64,000 nt of DNA, from the NCBI GenBank assembly GCA_947034885.2, contig OX344749.2, forward strand, positions 32,235,182 to 32,299,181. Direction: 5' to 3'. The DNA comes from Thuidium tamariscinum. Taxonomy: Eukaryota > Streptophyta > Bryopsida > Hypnales > Thuidiaceae. Shown in pieces: positions 1 to 9,814 of this stretch. A program made the translations under genes and the position numbers. Each line of letters starts with the position of its first letter. Within the stretch, counting starts at the first letter, position 1. Below the pieces are notes generated by a model that was not told where the DNA came from, ran no database searches, and saw only the letters and a list, made by a program, of their open reading frames with translations.

Positions 1-117
1 TTAGGACATATTCAGATAGAAGTTTCATTTTTATCGCTTTTTTTAATTTATAAATTGTGTGCAATGTGCATGACTGCATTTATATAATCTGGGAGCTCCT
101 GATCAATCAGGTGTCGA

Positions 118-234
118 GAAGGGAGTGTTATCGTGCTGCGAAATATAAGAACATGGTGGCCTCTTCGCCAGCCTCCTGCAAACGCATTGAGAGAGCACCA
201 GTTGTGCGGTCCAGGCTTACCTCGTGGCTTCTGG
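118..234 (+). CDS. candidate upstream exon of the QSOX gene
   Basis: One forward frame here reads ...WWPLRQPPANALREHQLC then GPGLPRGF. It resembles the stretch before the Erv core in QSOX proteins, where a Cys-Gly-x motif and Arg-Gly-Phe precede the CGLW sequence found in the next exon. An AG acceptor stands just upstream near 110. The phase does not join cleanly to the next exon with the only nearby GT donors, so the exon edge is uncertain and the match could be chance. Confidence 0.35.
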
Positions 235-822
235 GTTTGTCTAACCATAATTTTTTTCTGTATCCATCGAGAAATGGAAGCACTTGAATTTAAATGAAAG
301 CACTCGAATTTGTATGAATTCATCTAGCCAAGTCTGAAATCTCTGTCGTCTCCTCCTCATGTACCAAACTTTCTCATGAATGCGTGGCTCGTTCAGGAGA
401 TCTGTGATGGAGGTGGTCGCGGTTACAAGTGAGAAATTTTCTACTGGAATTTTATATATTCTGTTCAACATATTGCAGTCGATTGGAAACCCATCTATAA
501 GAGATATTCTAGAAAATCTAGCCGTGTTACAATAGGCGGGGTATACATTAGAAATTGCCTTTGATGGCATTACGATAATTGGCAGGGTAGTTTTTTCTAG
601 AATACTTTGGTGTGGGTTTTCTAGTAATGAACATTGCTTTATCGGTTAGCTTGAAATACTTCTTATTGATCATACCTTTAGAAAGTAGCTGAGTGGACAA
701 ATGGAAGCTGGTGGCACTATCCTTGTCTCTAACTCTTATGACATTCCTTCAACTAAATCTGCCCTCTGTACTGTCTCGCATGGCTCGTTGTCTTTTCTAA
801 TGTTCTGGTTGCCAATTTGCAG

Positions 823-1955
823 CTGTGGATTGTGGATGTTGCTTCATTCATTGACTGTCCAAGTGGAGGACTCGGAGGGCTCCTTTGCTGTATCAGCAAT
901 AAGTGCATTTGTGAAAGATTTCTACCAATGTGATCAATGTCGCGATCATTTCCTGAATGTATCCAGCAGGTTTGTTTTGTTACTCTTTCTGTTGATTGAC
1001 TTTATTCCGCGTTTTCTGATCCAAATATCAAGCACATGTACTTCAGAATTTTCAACTGTGGCATGACTGTTTCCAGAAATGCAGTAGATGCGTCATTGAC
1101 AAAGAAGGACGTCGTCTTATGGTTATGGAGGAGCCACAACAAGGTGCGCTTCTCTGCTTGTCAAATGCAACGTGCTTCTCTCACTAAGATAACGTCAATT
1201 TCGGTAGATGGCGGTATTCCATTCCTTCAGAACGCCTGTCCTAAAATTTAAATCAATACCAGTTCTAGATATTAGACTTTTTTATGTACATATATGTCAC
1301 AATTTTAACGAAATTGGTTTTAGACGCTCCAACTTATTAGTCCAATTAAAAAGAGTCCGATCTCGTATTGCAGGATTCCAATATTTTCTTTACTCGAAAA
1401 GGGGCATTATGTGTAAATGTAAGAGAGTTTGGGATACAGGTGCACCAACTAATGATATGGGAGTATTCTAAAATGGGATGTTTTGCCACATTTCAGGTCA
1501 CAGAGCTTGTTGCTCGAGAGGAATTCCAAGTGACAGGAAACTCAACGAGGAAGTTGTGGCCACTGGAAAAGGAATGCCCTGCATGCCGGGACAGCTCGGA
1601 TGATGTCCTTGGCTGGGACGAGGAGGCAGTGTACTATTACTTAATTGATTTCTACAGAGTTTTCTCTCAGGATGGTGAACTAGGAGAGGCAGATCGAATC
1701 TCTGAAATTGAAGAAGCTGTGGAAAAGTCAGTGGGTATGCCGTATTGGGCCGCTGGGAGCCTCGCCATTGCTTGCTGTGGATTCGGTTTTGCCAAATTCT
1801 ACCTGCGTGCGTTCACACAGAAATACAAGTACGCATTGATTTGCTTCACCCTTCTGTCGCCGATCTTCGCCTTAGTTTTCGCTTCAATTAACATGTTGCT
1901 TTTACAATTTATTAGAGATTCTAAGACGAACGTGACGTCTCAAATCGACCATTAA
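823..1955 (+). CDS. quiescin sulfhydryl oxidase (QSOX), C-terminal part
   Basis: QSOX enzymes make disulfide bonds in secretory-pathway proteins, passing electrons from a thioredoxin domain to an FAD-binding Erv/ALR domain and on to oxygen. Three exons are visible: 823-969, 1077-1143 and 1497-1955, all with GT..AG borders and compatible phases. They encode CGLWMLLHSLTV, the FYQCDQCRDHF segment with the Erv active-site CxxC, DVVLWLWRSHNKV (FAD-binding His/Asn region), then LWPLEKECPACR with the second CxxC and the WDEEAVYYYL helix. After the Erv domain comes a hydrophobic segment (PYWAAGSLAIACCGFGF), as in plant QSOX, then a second one (YALICFTLLSPIFALVFAS) that is not typical. The thioredoxin half lies left of the window. 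No frame damage is seen. Family call is firm; the exact upstream exon is not. Confidence 0.88.
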
Positions 1956-3003
1956 TTAGTGATGGAACTAGAACCGTGCTCAGTGGAATTCAAACTATGA
2001 CCATGTTTGGCCATTTTTTTGAACTGAAGTTGAACTTCGCTTTTGTGAATTCAGGCCTTTACCGCAACGCCCTTGAGGACAACTTATCAATGAAACATGT
2101 AGGCATCTGCGTGCAGCCAAAGCATTTTTGGGTGTGAAGATTGCAATTGCCATCTTACGAAATGATGTCGTACAGGTTTAGATTCTACTTGGCATCATGT
2201 TGTGAAATACCTCAGCAGGGTTGGCGTTTTTGCCAGCTTGATGGTATTGATTATTTAGAGGCTCCATGTTTGCACGCTGTTGCTCAGGAGAGCTTCCCTT
2301 GGTGGGTGACTGAGAGAGTTTAGACGAAATTCTGGGTTAGTCAGCAGTGTATTTCAGTGTGTAATCGAATATTTTTGCACTTAATTGTGTTGCAAAATGA
2401 ATTCTTCTCCCGGAACCGAATTAGATAACAAATGTGCAACCGGATCCCTGCAGTCTGTAATTGATAAATGCGGCTCCTCATGTGGCTGCCTCCAAATCTT
2501 TATGAAATTTATCGCTATGATAGCTTTTAAGTTGAGCGAGCAGATTCCCACGATTGACGGTATTTTCCACCATCAGACTCTAGATTTGAGTTCTCAAGGC
2601 CGCTTTGCACGTAGAGGTATTGCACAAAATTTCAGCTCCTTTTTGGCCTGGAGGCTGGCCTCAAGTAGTCATTATAATAAGATTACAGATGGGGCTGATT
2701 CTTCCGTATGTAAAGGTCTCAAGGCCAAGAAATTGGACCAATTCAAGAAAAAATTTTAAAAAAAAGAGAGATTGGCTGAAATTTCAGGACTGCTTTACAT
2801 CTAGAGGCTGGGCCAACCTCCCTTGAGGTTGATTGCACAAAATCCAACAAATCAGATTTGTTGAAAAAAATAATATTTTATGAAATAAGCTTTTTTAATT
2901 GAAATTTGAAATCAGCCCAAAGCCAAGAATTGGCCTCCCATTTTTGGTGCACCCAATTCAACAAGCTGGGGCCATGCTTGGGCCATGTCAAATCATGTCT
3001 TTT
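1956..3003. other. intergenic, no supported gene
   Basis: This is the region downstream of the QSOX stop. The short open frames at 2141-2323 and 2385-2759 show no recognisable domain. From about 2600 the sequence contains reshuffled GGCC-containing fragments (GGCCTGG, TTGGCC), which recur at 2900-3000 and 3240-3370 and look like old repeat debris. Confidence 0.5.
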
Positions 3004-3219
3004 CGCTAGTAGAAACCCCCGTTTAATGTGACAAGGCCTAATTTTTCTTGACGAATTTTGCTAGGCATCAAAAGTAACAACCTATGTTTTTATGTCAACA
3101 AAAACGTTCAGCACAACATCAATGTTGACATAAAAACACGGGTTATTACTTTTGATGCCTAGCAGAATTCGTCAAGAAAAATTAGGCCTTGTCATATTAA
3201 ACGGGGGTTTCTACTAGTG
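3004..3219. mobile_element. CACTA-ended foldback MITE, copy 1
   Basis: The 216-bp unit is almost all inverted repeat. The right end read inward is CACTAGTAGAAACCCCCGTT; the left end is the same with CGCTAG in place of CACTAG. The arms (about 85 nt each) meet around a short loop near 3100-3125. The CACTA start followed by AGAAA resembles En/Spm-type CACTA termini, so a deleted, non-coding CACTA derivative is likely. Confidence 0.75.
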
Positions 3220-3429
3220 TTTTAGAATAAAAAATTCAGATCATGAAAATGGCCTGGCTTCTTGGTGTAAAGGGGTTGGGGTTGATTTTAGCCTTTTAAC
3301 CAATCACAAGTAAGGATTATTGGCCTTTGATAAAGCAAATTGGCCCAACTTTTGAGTGTAAGGCAGCCCTCAATACATCCTTGGTCAAACCTTCAAAGTC
3401 ATTGGAGTGAGGGCCTTCTAAGTTTACAT

Positions 3430-3614
3430 CACTATAAGAAACCGATATGTTAGGTGATGAACCTAAATTTTTTTAAGTGAATTTTAGATGATATCCAATG
3501 CAACATTTAAATGTTTTTGTTGACATATAAATATGGAATTGTTGCATTGAACATCACCTAAAATCCATTTCAAAAAATTGAACTTATCACCTAAAATACA
3601 AGTTTCTTATAGTG
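3430..3614. mobile_element. CACTA-ended foldback MITE, copy 2
   Basis: This 185-bp foldback begins CACTATAAGAAAC and ends with its complement GTTTCTTATAGTG. Its arms contain the TAGGTGAT/ATCACCTA motif and AATGCAACA/TGTTGCATT. It is clearly related to the copy at 27752-27942, which shares the CACTATAAGAAAC end and the ATCCAATG..CACCTAAAAT interior. Confidence 0.75.
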
Positions 3615-4093
3615 CATGCTAGGTGGGTGACCAAATGCATTGTTACATTTGGGCCACATCTGATGGAGAAAACCACCCACCTAGTATGGGAAGCAAGGTC
3701 GTTGTTACTAGTATTCAGTTTGCTATGCGTGCATGGTAACCTTGGTTGGAATGATGGAAATAACAAATCCAATTGATCTATCTAGATGTACTTGGTCTTA
3801 TCTTGTTGTCCCTATCTTGTCCCTTTTCTGGTGAGACCAACTGTGGATGTAAGGTAGGAGGCTTGTAAAGCGAGCATTTAAGGACAAAGAAGCCTCTGCA
3901 GACAACAAGATGCAAGGAAACAATGAACTTTTGATTTTTGTGAACAACAAAGTGAAGAGCAATTGTAAGGAAATTGGCACAAGAATTTTCAGAGCCAACA
4001 TGAATAAATTGTGATTTTTAGAAGTTGAAGGCCATAGGTTACTATAATTGCACATAGGCCTCTATAACAATGAAGTGCAAAAAGCCTTTAATT

Positions 4094-4300
4094 CACTAGA
4101 AGAAAACTGTGTTTTTTTCAACATACCTACGTCAAGTGGATTATGTTGAAAACTGCGTTGTAAACGCAGTGAAAATGTTGAAAAACGTAGAATTTGCATT
4201 TTTCTGCATTTTCACTACGTTTACAATGCAATTTTCAACATAACCCACTTGACATAGGTATGTTGAACAAAACGCAGTTTTGGTGAATTTTCTTCTAGTG
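4094..4300. mobile_element. CACTA-ended foldback MITE, copy 3
   Basis: This 207-bp foldback starts CACTAGAAGAAAACTG and ends TTTTCTTCTAGTG. The arms pair over ACATACCTACGTCAAGTGG / CCACTTGACATAGGTATGT and around an inner GTAAACG/CGTTTAC hairpin. It has the same terminus class as the neighbours at 3004 and 3430, so three insertions fall within 1.3 kb. Confidence 0.75.
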
Positions 4301-5555
4301 ATTGGAAGGATTGAGTTCAAAAAATATAACGCACAATCATGTTCTAAAGGGTCAAATAAGTTGTAAAGCCATCTCCATGAGAAGGGAAGTTGAACCCTAT
4401 GCATGGGAGTCATGTACAAGAAAGACAGTGCTAGTCAAGCAAACTAAACTAAAAAAATGCTAGTAAATCTAGAGGACATCTATGAGAGGCTACAATCTTA
4501 GTGCTTGCCCATCCAAAAATGGAGCCATCTATATAAAAAGAGGGAGTATATAGAACCTGCCATGTCGCTGAGCCAGGATAAAATTTCAAAAAAAAAGTCG
4601 TCGGGCCCATGTTGATCCATTGAAGGTAACTATGTATAAATTTCAAAGTGCAGCCACCAAGAATTTTTAATTATTTTCTTTGTAAAAGCACAATTTACAC
4701 CAACAATGCAAAGATGAAGCAATCATACTATAGACTATAATTCTCTACTGAATACTTCAAAATGAAGCACATCAGAGCTCAAATGCCCAGTTCATAGATG
4801 CTGCTCGATTTTAAAACTTGTTCATAGTGTTTGTTTACCCTCCCTAAGGGCACCTATTACTACCCAGTCACATTTCAGGACTCTTACCATACCTTGGCTA
4901 TGATATTCCATTTCATTTGTTTCAAAAAAAAATCCATTCAATCTGTATTGTAGCTAATCCATTCTGAAACTGAAGCTCAATGAAAATTTTCATTTTTATT
5001 TTTTCAGAAAGGAAATCCCCTCTTGTATATGTTCTAAGATATTTTGAGTGTAGGAACATGAAACTATAGTACATTATTGAATAAATAGTGAAAAAAATTC
5101 ATATCAAATACAAATAAGTTTAAGACATCCAAAATTTTCACTAAATGTATATAGAATTTTTTAGAATAGATAGGGTGCCAACCAAATTTGTATGCCATTT
5201 TTAATTAGAAAATCAATGCACTATGGCGGTTTCAAACCTACAATAAAAATTGCAATAAAATTATAGTAAAATGGGTCACTAAATCCTTCAAATCCCTATA
5301 AAGTATCCCAATAATTAAATAATGTGCACAAGATAAAGTAGGTCACAACATTTTATTTGTTCAAGCATATTGCTACTAAAAGTTACAATTGCCTTGCAAT
5401 TGTCATTTGTAATTATTCACCATCATCATTGTGTGAATAGGTGAACTTTGCACTATTTATTGTGTATTCTCGAAATCATGATGTCCATATAAAACAATTG
5501 GCTCATCTATGATATCCTTCCTATCTTCTACATTCCTTTACCATACATGTAGGTC
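4301..5555. other. AT-rich intergenic, nothing recognised
   Basis: I see no coding signal, tandem array or clear inverted repeat here. The short reverse frames at 4141-4646 overlap the foldback element or have no domain and are discounted. Confidence 0.5.
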
Positions 5556-6278
5556 ATTGCAAGAAAGACCGACCAATTTATGTAGTGTTTTCCACAATAC
5601 TGCTGAAATTTTCGGGAGTACTATATAATTAGAAAAACAATTTTTTTAAAATGTGAAAAATATGTTTTATGTATATACCTCTATGAAGAAGGTACCCTAT
5701 GAAGGAAAAGTGTAGAAAAATTCTCTAAGTAGGAGAACTAGAAAAGTGCAAATTTTCATGAAAATGGGTACTTTGACATTTTAATTTGTGAAAAATAGGA
5801 AAAAGAATTTTAAAAAAAACTAAAAATTGGAAATTTGAGAGAATTTTATGATGAAGAGATTTCACCAAAAGAATGATCTCAAAACCATCTTAAATGTTCA
5901 AAAGTATGCGTGCAAGGGAGGCTTGTTTGCGCACATGTAGAGGAAAGAGAATAATGATTTTTGAGATTTCCTTTGGTAGAAACATGCCTACCTAGTATGG
6001 AAATAGGCCACAAAAATTTCAGCTTTAGATCATTAATTTTGGATGCTCCCCAATACTAAAAACCCCTAAACCGCAAAGTGTGACAAATTAGCTTAATTGA
6101 AATTTAATTATAAAATGATTTTTGAATTTTTTTGAAAAATAAAGAATTTGATTGTTGTCATATCAAAAATCTTTAATCAAAATTTCAAGTTAATATGGTT
6201 CATACTTTAAAAGTTATAATCAATAACAACTCCGACATTCAAAGTGTTACGCAAAATAGTACCGGTCTTTCTTGCAAT
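5556..6278. mobile_element. TTGCAAGAAA-ended element, copy 1
   Basis: A 723-bp AT-rich unit with terminal inverted repeats: ATTGCAAGAAAGACCG at the left and its complement CGGTCTTTCTTGCAAT at the right. Its interior (about 5880-6110) is clearly related to 35810-36010, inside the second copy at 34753-36174. ATGTAG occurs next to both ends and may be a remnant of a target duplication. No protein is encoded. Confidence 0.65.
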
Positions 6279-7122
6279 CACCCATGTAGATGAATGCTTG
6301 AAGTTATATTCCTTGTATAATATAGGAAGTTAGAGTCCAGATTAAGGTACCAAAAAGTCTCTATCTCCAATATAACTTGCATCACCTATGATGAGTTCAT
6401 GGACATCTACACTTTGATTCTCGATTGTTGGTCCATTCAATTGTCTTCCTATAATCACTTTTTTAATGAGATTCGACATTAATAAAATTTGAGAATCATG
6501 AATAGAGCTATAAATACAAACAAAAACATTTGTAAATCAAGACTCATGGTCTATAATAGCCTACATTATTATAGAGTATTGTCTTACATAGTGTAATTGG
6601 TCTTAGGAGACACACAACTAGTATCACATGCAAACTAGTATTTCTTACCATTTTGGATGTAGAAAGTAGAAAAATATAATATTTTCACAATGTACACTAG
6701 CTTAAAAATAATGTGACAAGTTTATTAAGGTTACATGCATTATAAAGCAATGTACCTTTATTTTTTCCTTTTGAAGGTAGACAAAATCATTATGAAATGT
6801 CAATTGTCTAATCATCATTTAGAATTGGTTTGGATATTCAATAATTTTGTATTACAGCATTAAGCTTTAAGTATCCAAGTGAAAGCATATGATTAAATAC
6901 TTATGTGTGCTATAAATTATTGTTCTTGTAATCTTTTTGATATTAATTTAGAAAGAGAATGAATTACTATCAAGAGTAGAAAATTAATATTATAGTCAAA
7001 TTTTATAATCTATTTCAAATTTATTAGTTCAAATCTATTTGAAGCAATATTACTTCAAAAAAATTTAAATAATTAATTTTCTTTTACCATTGGATATTCT
7101 TACATTATCTAATATCATAGAG
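6279..7122. other. AT-rich intergenic, nothing recognised
   Basis: No open frame, repeat array or inverted repeat that I can support. Confidence 0.5.
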
Positions 7123-7419
7123 CATTAGGAGGGATTTGAGGGCTCCAAAGGGCCGTTTCGGGACTGTTCCCGAAACTGGTCTGGGGAACGGCTGGTTGAT
7201 GTCAGGCCAGCATTTCTTAAAAAAATTCAAAAAAATAAAATTTGGGGTCTTGAAATATGATAAAAAGTCCAAAAAAAAATTCTCAAAAAAAGAAGTTAAT
7301 GGCGTGGCAATTGCTCAACCACGTAGAATTCCCTGCTAAACTGCGTTCTCGTGGCAGATAACACGATTTCGGGCTGTGGGAACTCGTAGGCTCCTAGAGC
7401 CCTCAAATCTCTCCTAATG
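7123..7419 (+). mobile_element. 300-bp MITE with CATTAGGAG termini, copy 1
   Basis: The unit begins CATTAGGAGGGATTTGAGGG and ends CCCTCAAATCTCTCCTAATG, giving inverted repeats of about 22 bp. The interior is GC-richer than its surroundings and carries a TTTCGGGACTGTTCCCGAAA palindrome just inside the left end. A second copy lies in opposite orientation at 33670-33977. A 67-codon open frame inside is not conserved in the other copy and is not coding. Superfamily unknown; no clear target duplication. Confidence 0.8.
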
Positions 7420-7990
7420 GTTACAAACCTCCCATAGCTTGTAACATCAACTTAGTATGAACTCTAAATGCAAATATTAAATATACCTAATAATAAGAAT
7501 GTTTTTACAAGGAGCTCAACTACCAAATCATAAAAAGAGATTATCTCCAAAATAAATCTCCTCACCCTTAAGCTCAATCTTATATAATTGAGACTATCAA
7601 TAAAGACTATTAATACTTAATTAAGAAAGTTTACGACTCTTTTCTACCTTGAGCTTTCTATCCTTAAATCTATCTAAATCCATCAACTAAAAGAAAAATC
7701 CTAGTTATAATCATTTAAATCATATCTTCTCTAAATCATCTTTTATCCAAATCTTGATCTTCTACTTGGAATTATTTAATCCCAGATTACAACTTACTTG
7801 TCTTTATTTGGAAGTTGTTAAATTTCACTACACTAGTTTTCAAATAGAGTTGTTTAACTTCACTATACAAATCCATTCTCGAGCCATACCTATCTTGAAA
7901 CAATCTCTACATATCAACTAGTATACATTACATCATGAATTAGCTCATTATCATTCATCATTGCATCCACATATAAAAGGTTATGACACA
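7420..7990. other. AT-rich intergenic, nothing recognised
   Basis: The region consists of T- and C-biased AT-rich sequence between the MITE and the tandem array. No gene seen. Confidence 0.5.
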
Positions 7991-8208
7991 ATCATCATAA
8001 ATTCTTTCATCTATTATTGCATTCATCCATAAAAATATGCTACAATCATCATAAATTCTTTCATCTATTATTGCATTCATCCATAAAAATATGCTACAAT
8101 CATCATAAATTCTTTCATCTATTATTGCATTCATCCATAAAAATATGCTACAATCATCATAAATTCTTTCATCTATTGTTGCATTCATCTACAAAGGTCA
8201 TGACTGAA
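7991..8208. repeat. 54-bp tandem repeat, about four copies
   Basis: The unit starts ATCATCATAAATTCTTTCAT and recurs at 7991, 8045, 8099 and 8153, so the period is exactly 54 bp; the copies are nearly identical and the last one is incomplete and diverged. Because 54 is a multiple of three and the unit lacks stops in one frame of each strand, both strands show artificially long repetitive open frames across it. Confidence 0.92.
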
Positions 8209-8683
8209 GGTATGAAGAAAGTTGCCAATTCCAAAGTAGTTGCCCCAACCATGAAGAATTGGGTTTACCAATTTGATCATCTAGTAAGGAGAGAAATCTA
8301 TATTTTTAGAAAAGACATTTTTTATTTTCCATTTCACTTCAAGATAATTGTTAAAAAGGCAAGAGATTTAATTATGTAATAATTGGTATACAATCGTAAT
8401 AATAAATTTAACAACAGTAGAAAATATTGAAAACTTAAAGACAAATTTTCAATTATTGTAGAAAATCTTACAATTTTCATTCAATATCCAAAAAACTGAT
8501 CTTCTTCCTTCATTTTCATTTTTTTCAAGATTAATTTAAATGTAATTCATCTTGTAATTGTAGATTTATTTTAAAAAATTTACTACTTTGAAATTAAAAG
8601 ATTTTTTGCCGACTTTGCTCATACAGTAAATTAAAGCAAGTTGTCGTCAAAGCAACGATAAAAACTCTTGAAATTCGAATTTC
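8209..8683. other. intergenic, nothing recognised
   Basis: AT-rich sequence between the tandem array and the next foldback. The open frame running out of the tandem array to 8379 has no recognisable domain. Confidence 0.45.
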
Positions 8684-8998
8684 ACAAAACATGGTAAAAA
8701 AATCACACTCTAAATTGAGTGTGGTTTTTTTTGCCACAGTTTTGTGTGGGTCGACTACACACATAATCAATGTTTTTGCAATTTTCCACTATAATTTTTT
8801 GAATTTTGGGGTGTGTGATATACCATTGGAAAGGTATTTCAACACCTTTCCTATGGTATATCACACACCCCAAAATTCAAAAAATTACAGTGGAAAATTG
8901 CAAAAGAAGGTGACTGTCCACTACGCATGCATGCACAAAAACGTGGCAAAGAAAACTGCACTTGATTTTGAATGTGGTTTTTTTTTACCATGTTTTGT
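8684..8998. mobile_element. 315-bp foldback element
   Basis: The ends are ACAAAACATGG and CCATGTTTTGT. The two arms match through AAAAAAATCACACTC, GCCAC..GTGGC and, at the centre, a strong hairpin in which TTGGGGTGTGTGATATACCA (from about 8812) pairs with its complement ending near 8872. Repeated TTTTTTGAATTTTGGGGTG blocks complete the arms. It contains no coding sequence. The family is not recognised. Confidence 0.7.
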
Positions 8999-9000
8999 TA

Positions 9001-9490
9001 GAGCATCCGCACGCTAGCTTGCTAAAGGCGGAAAAACACCAGTTGGGAGGGTCACAATGAAGAAAGTGCCCCATGTCAGGCTCGCTAAACGTGCAAAAGT
9101 GGCCAGGCTCTCCAAAATTTGAGAATGCCATGGTCAAATTGGGAATCTTGGGAGGGCACACTACATGATGCGGAACAATCTTCAAAGTATAAAGCCTTGA
9201 TTGGCTTTCTGCGTGGCAGAATTGGAATGCTTGAAGTTGATGCTAATTAATACACAAGTGAAGATACAAAGAACCATCAATGCTTTGTTCAATTTTAAAT
9301 CAATTTTGTTCAAACATTGTATTTGTGTTGTGGATAAACTAGATTTTAAATTAGTAGATTGCGTCTTGGCGTGTTGAAATTCTGCTCCAGCGATGGAGCA
9401 CAGCAAGAGAACACGGCCGTGGCTCACCAACTGAGCACGCCAAAGGTCAGTTTGGCGCCCCTGTTTGGCGTGCATGCCATGGGGATGCTC
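9001..9490. mobile_element. GAGCATCC-ended MITE
   Basis: The left end is GAGCATCCGCACGC and the right end is the imperfect complement GGCGTGCATGCCATGGGGATGCTC. GAGCATCnnCA termini are common among plant Mutator-like and hAT-like MITEs, so it is probably a non-autonomous element of about 490 bp. It abuts the foldback ending at 8998 and lies just upstream of the SUF4-like gene, so it may form part of that gene's upstream region. Confidence 0.5.
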
Positions 9491-9814
9491 TTATAGTGTT
9501 CGAAGGACTGAACAAAATCGCCCGCTTGCCACAAACTGAAACTCTGTTCACACAGGGGGACCAAATATAGAGATCCGGAGTGCAGAGCCGTGGTATCTAG
9601 GGTTTGGGGTGGCAGTTGAATCCGACGCTGCCTGCTGCTGGTTGTGGAGGGTTTGATTTGGGGTTTCGCAGACGCCGGTCGGCTTTACTTGCAGAGTTCT
9701 TTGAAGCTCTCTTTCTGGAGCCGAGGAGGAGTCGACGACCATCGCCACAATTGGCTGATTGCGAAAACAGACAGCTCAGACCCGAGCGCCTACGAGAGAA
9801 GGAAGGGTGACACC

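Noticed and set aside
7958-8379. Long repetitive open frames on both strands
   Set aside because: They are produced by the 54-bp tandem repeat, whose length is divisible by three; no domain or splice support.
9644-9814. Upstream in-frame extension of SUF4-like copy A
   Set aside because: The frame is open but has no ATG before 9815, and the family starts at MGKKKK.
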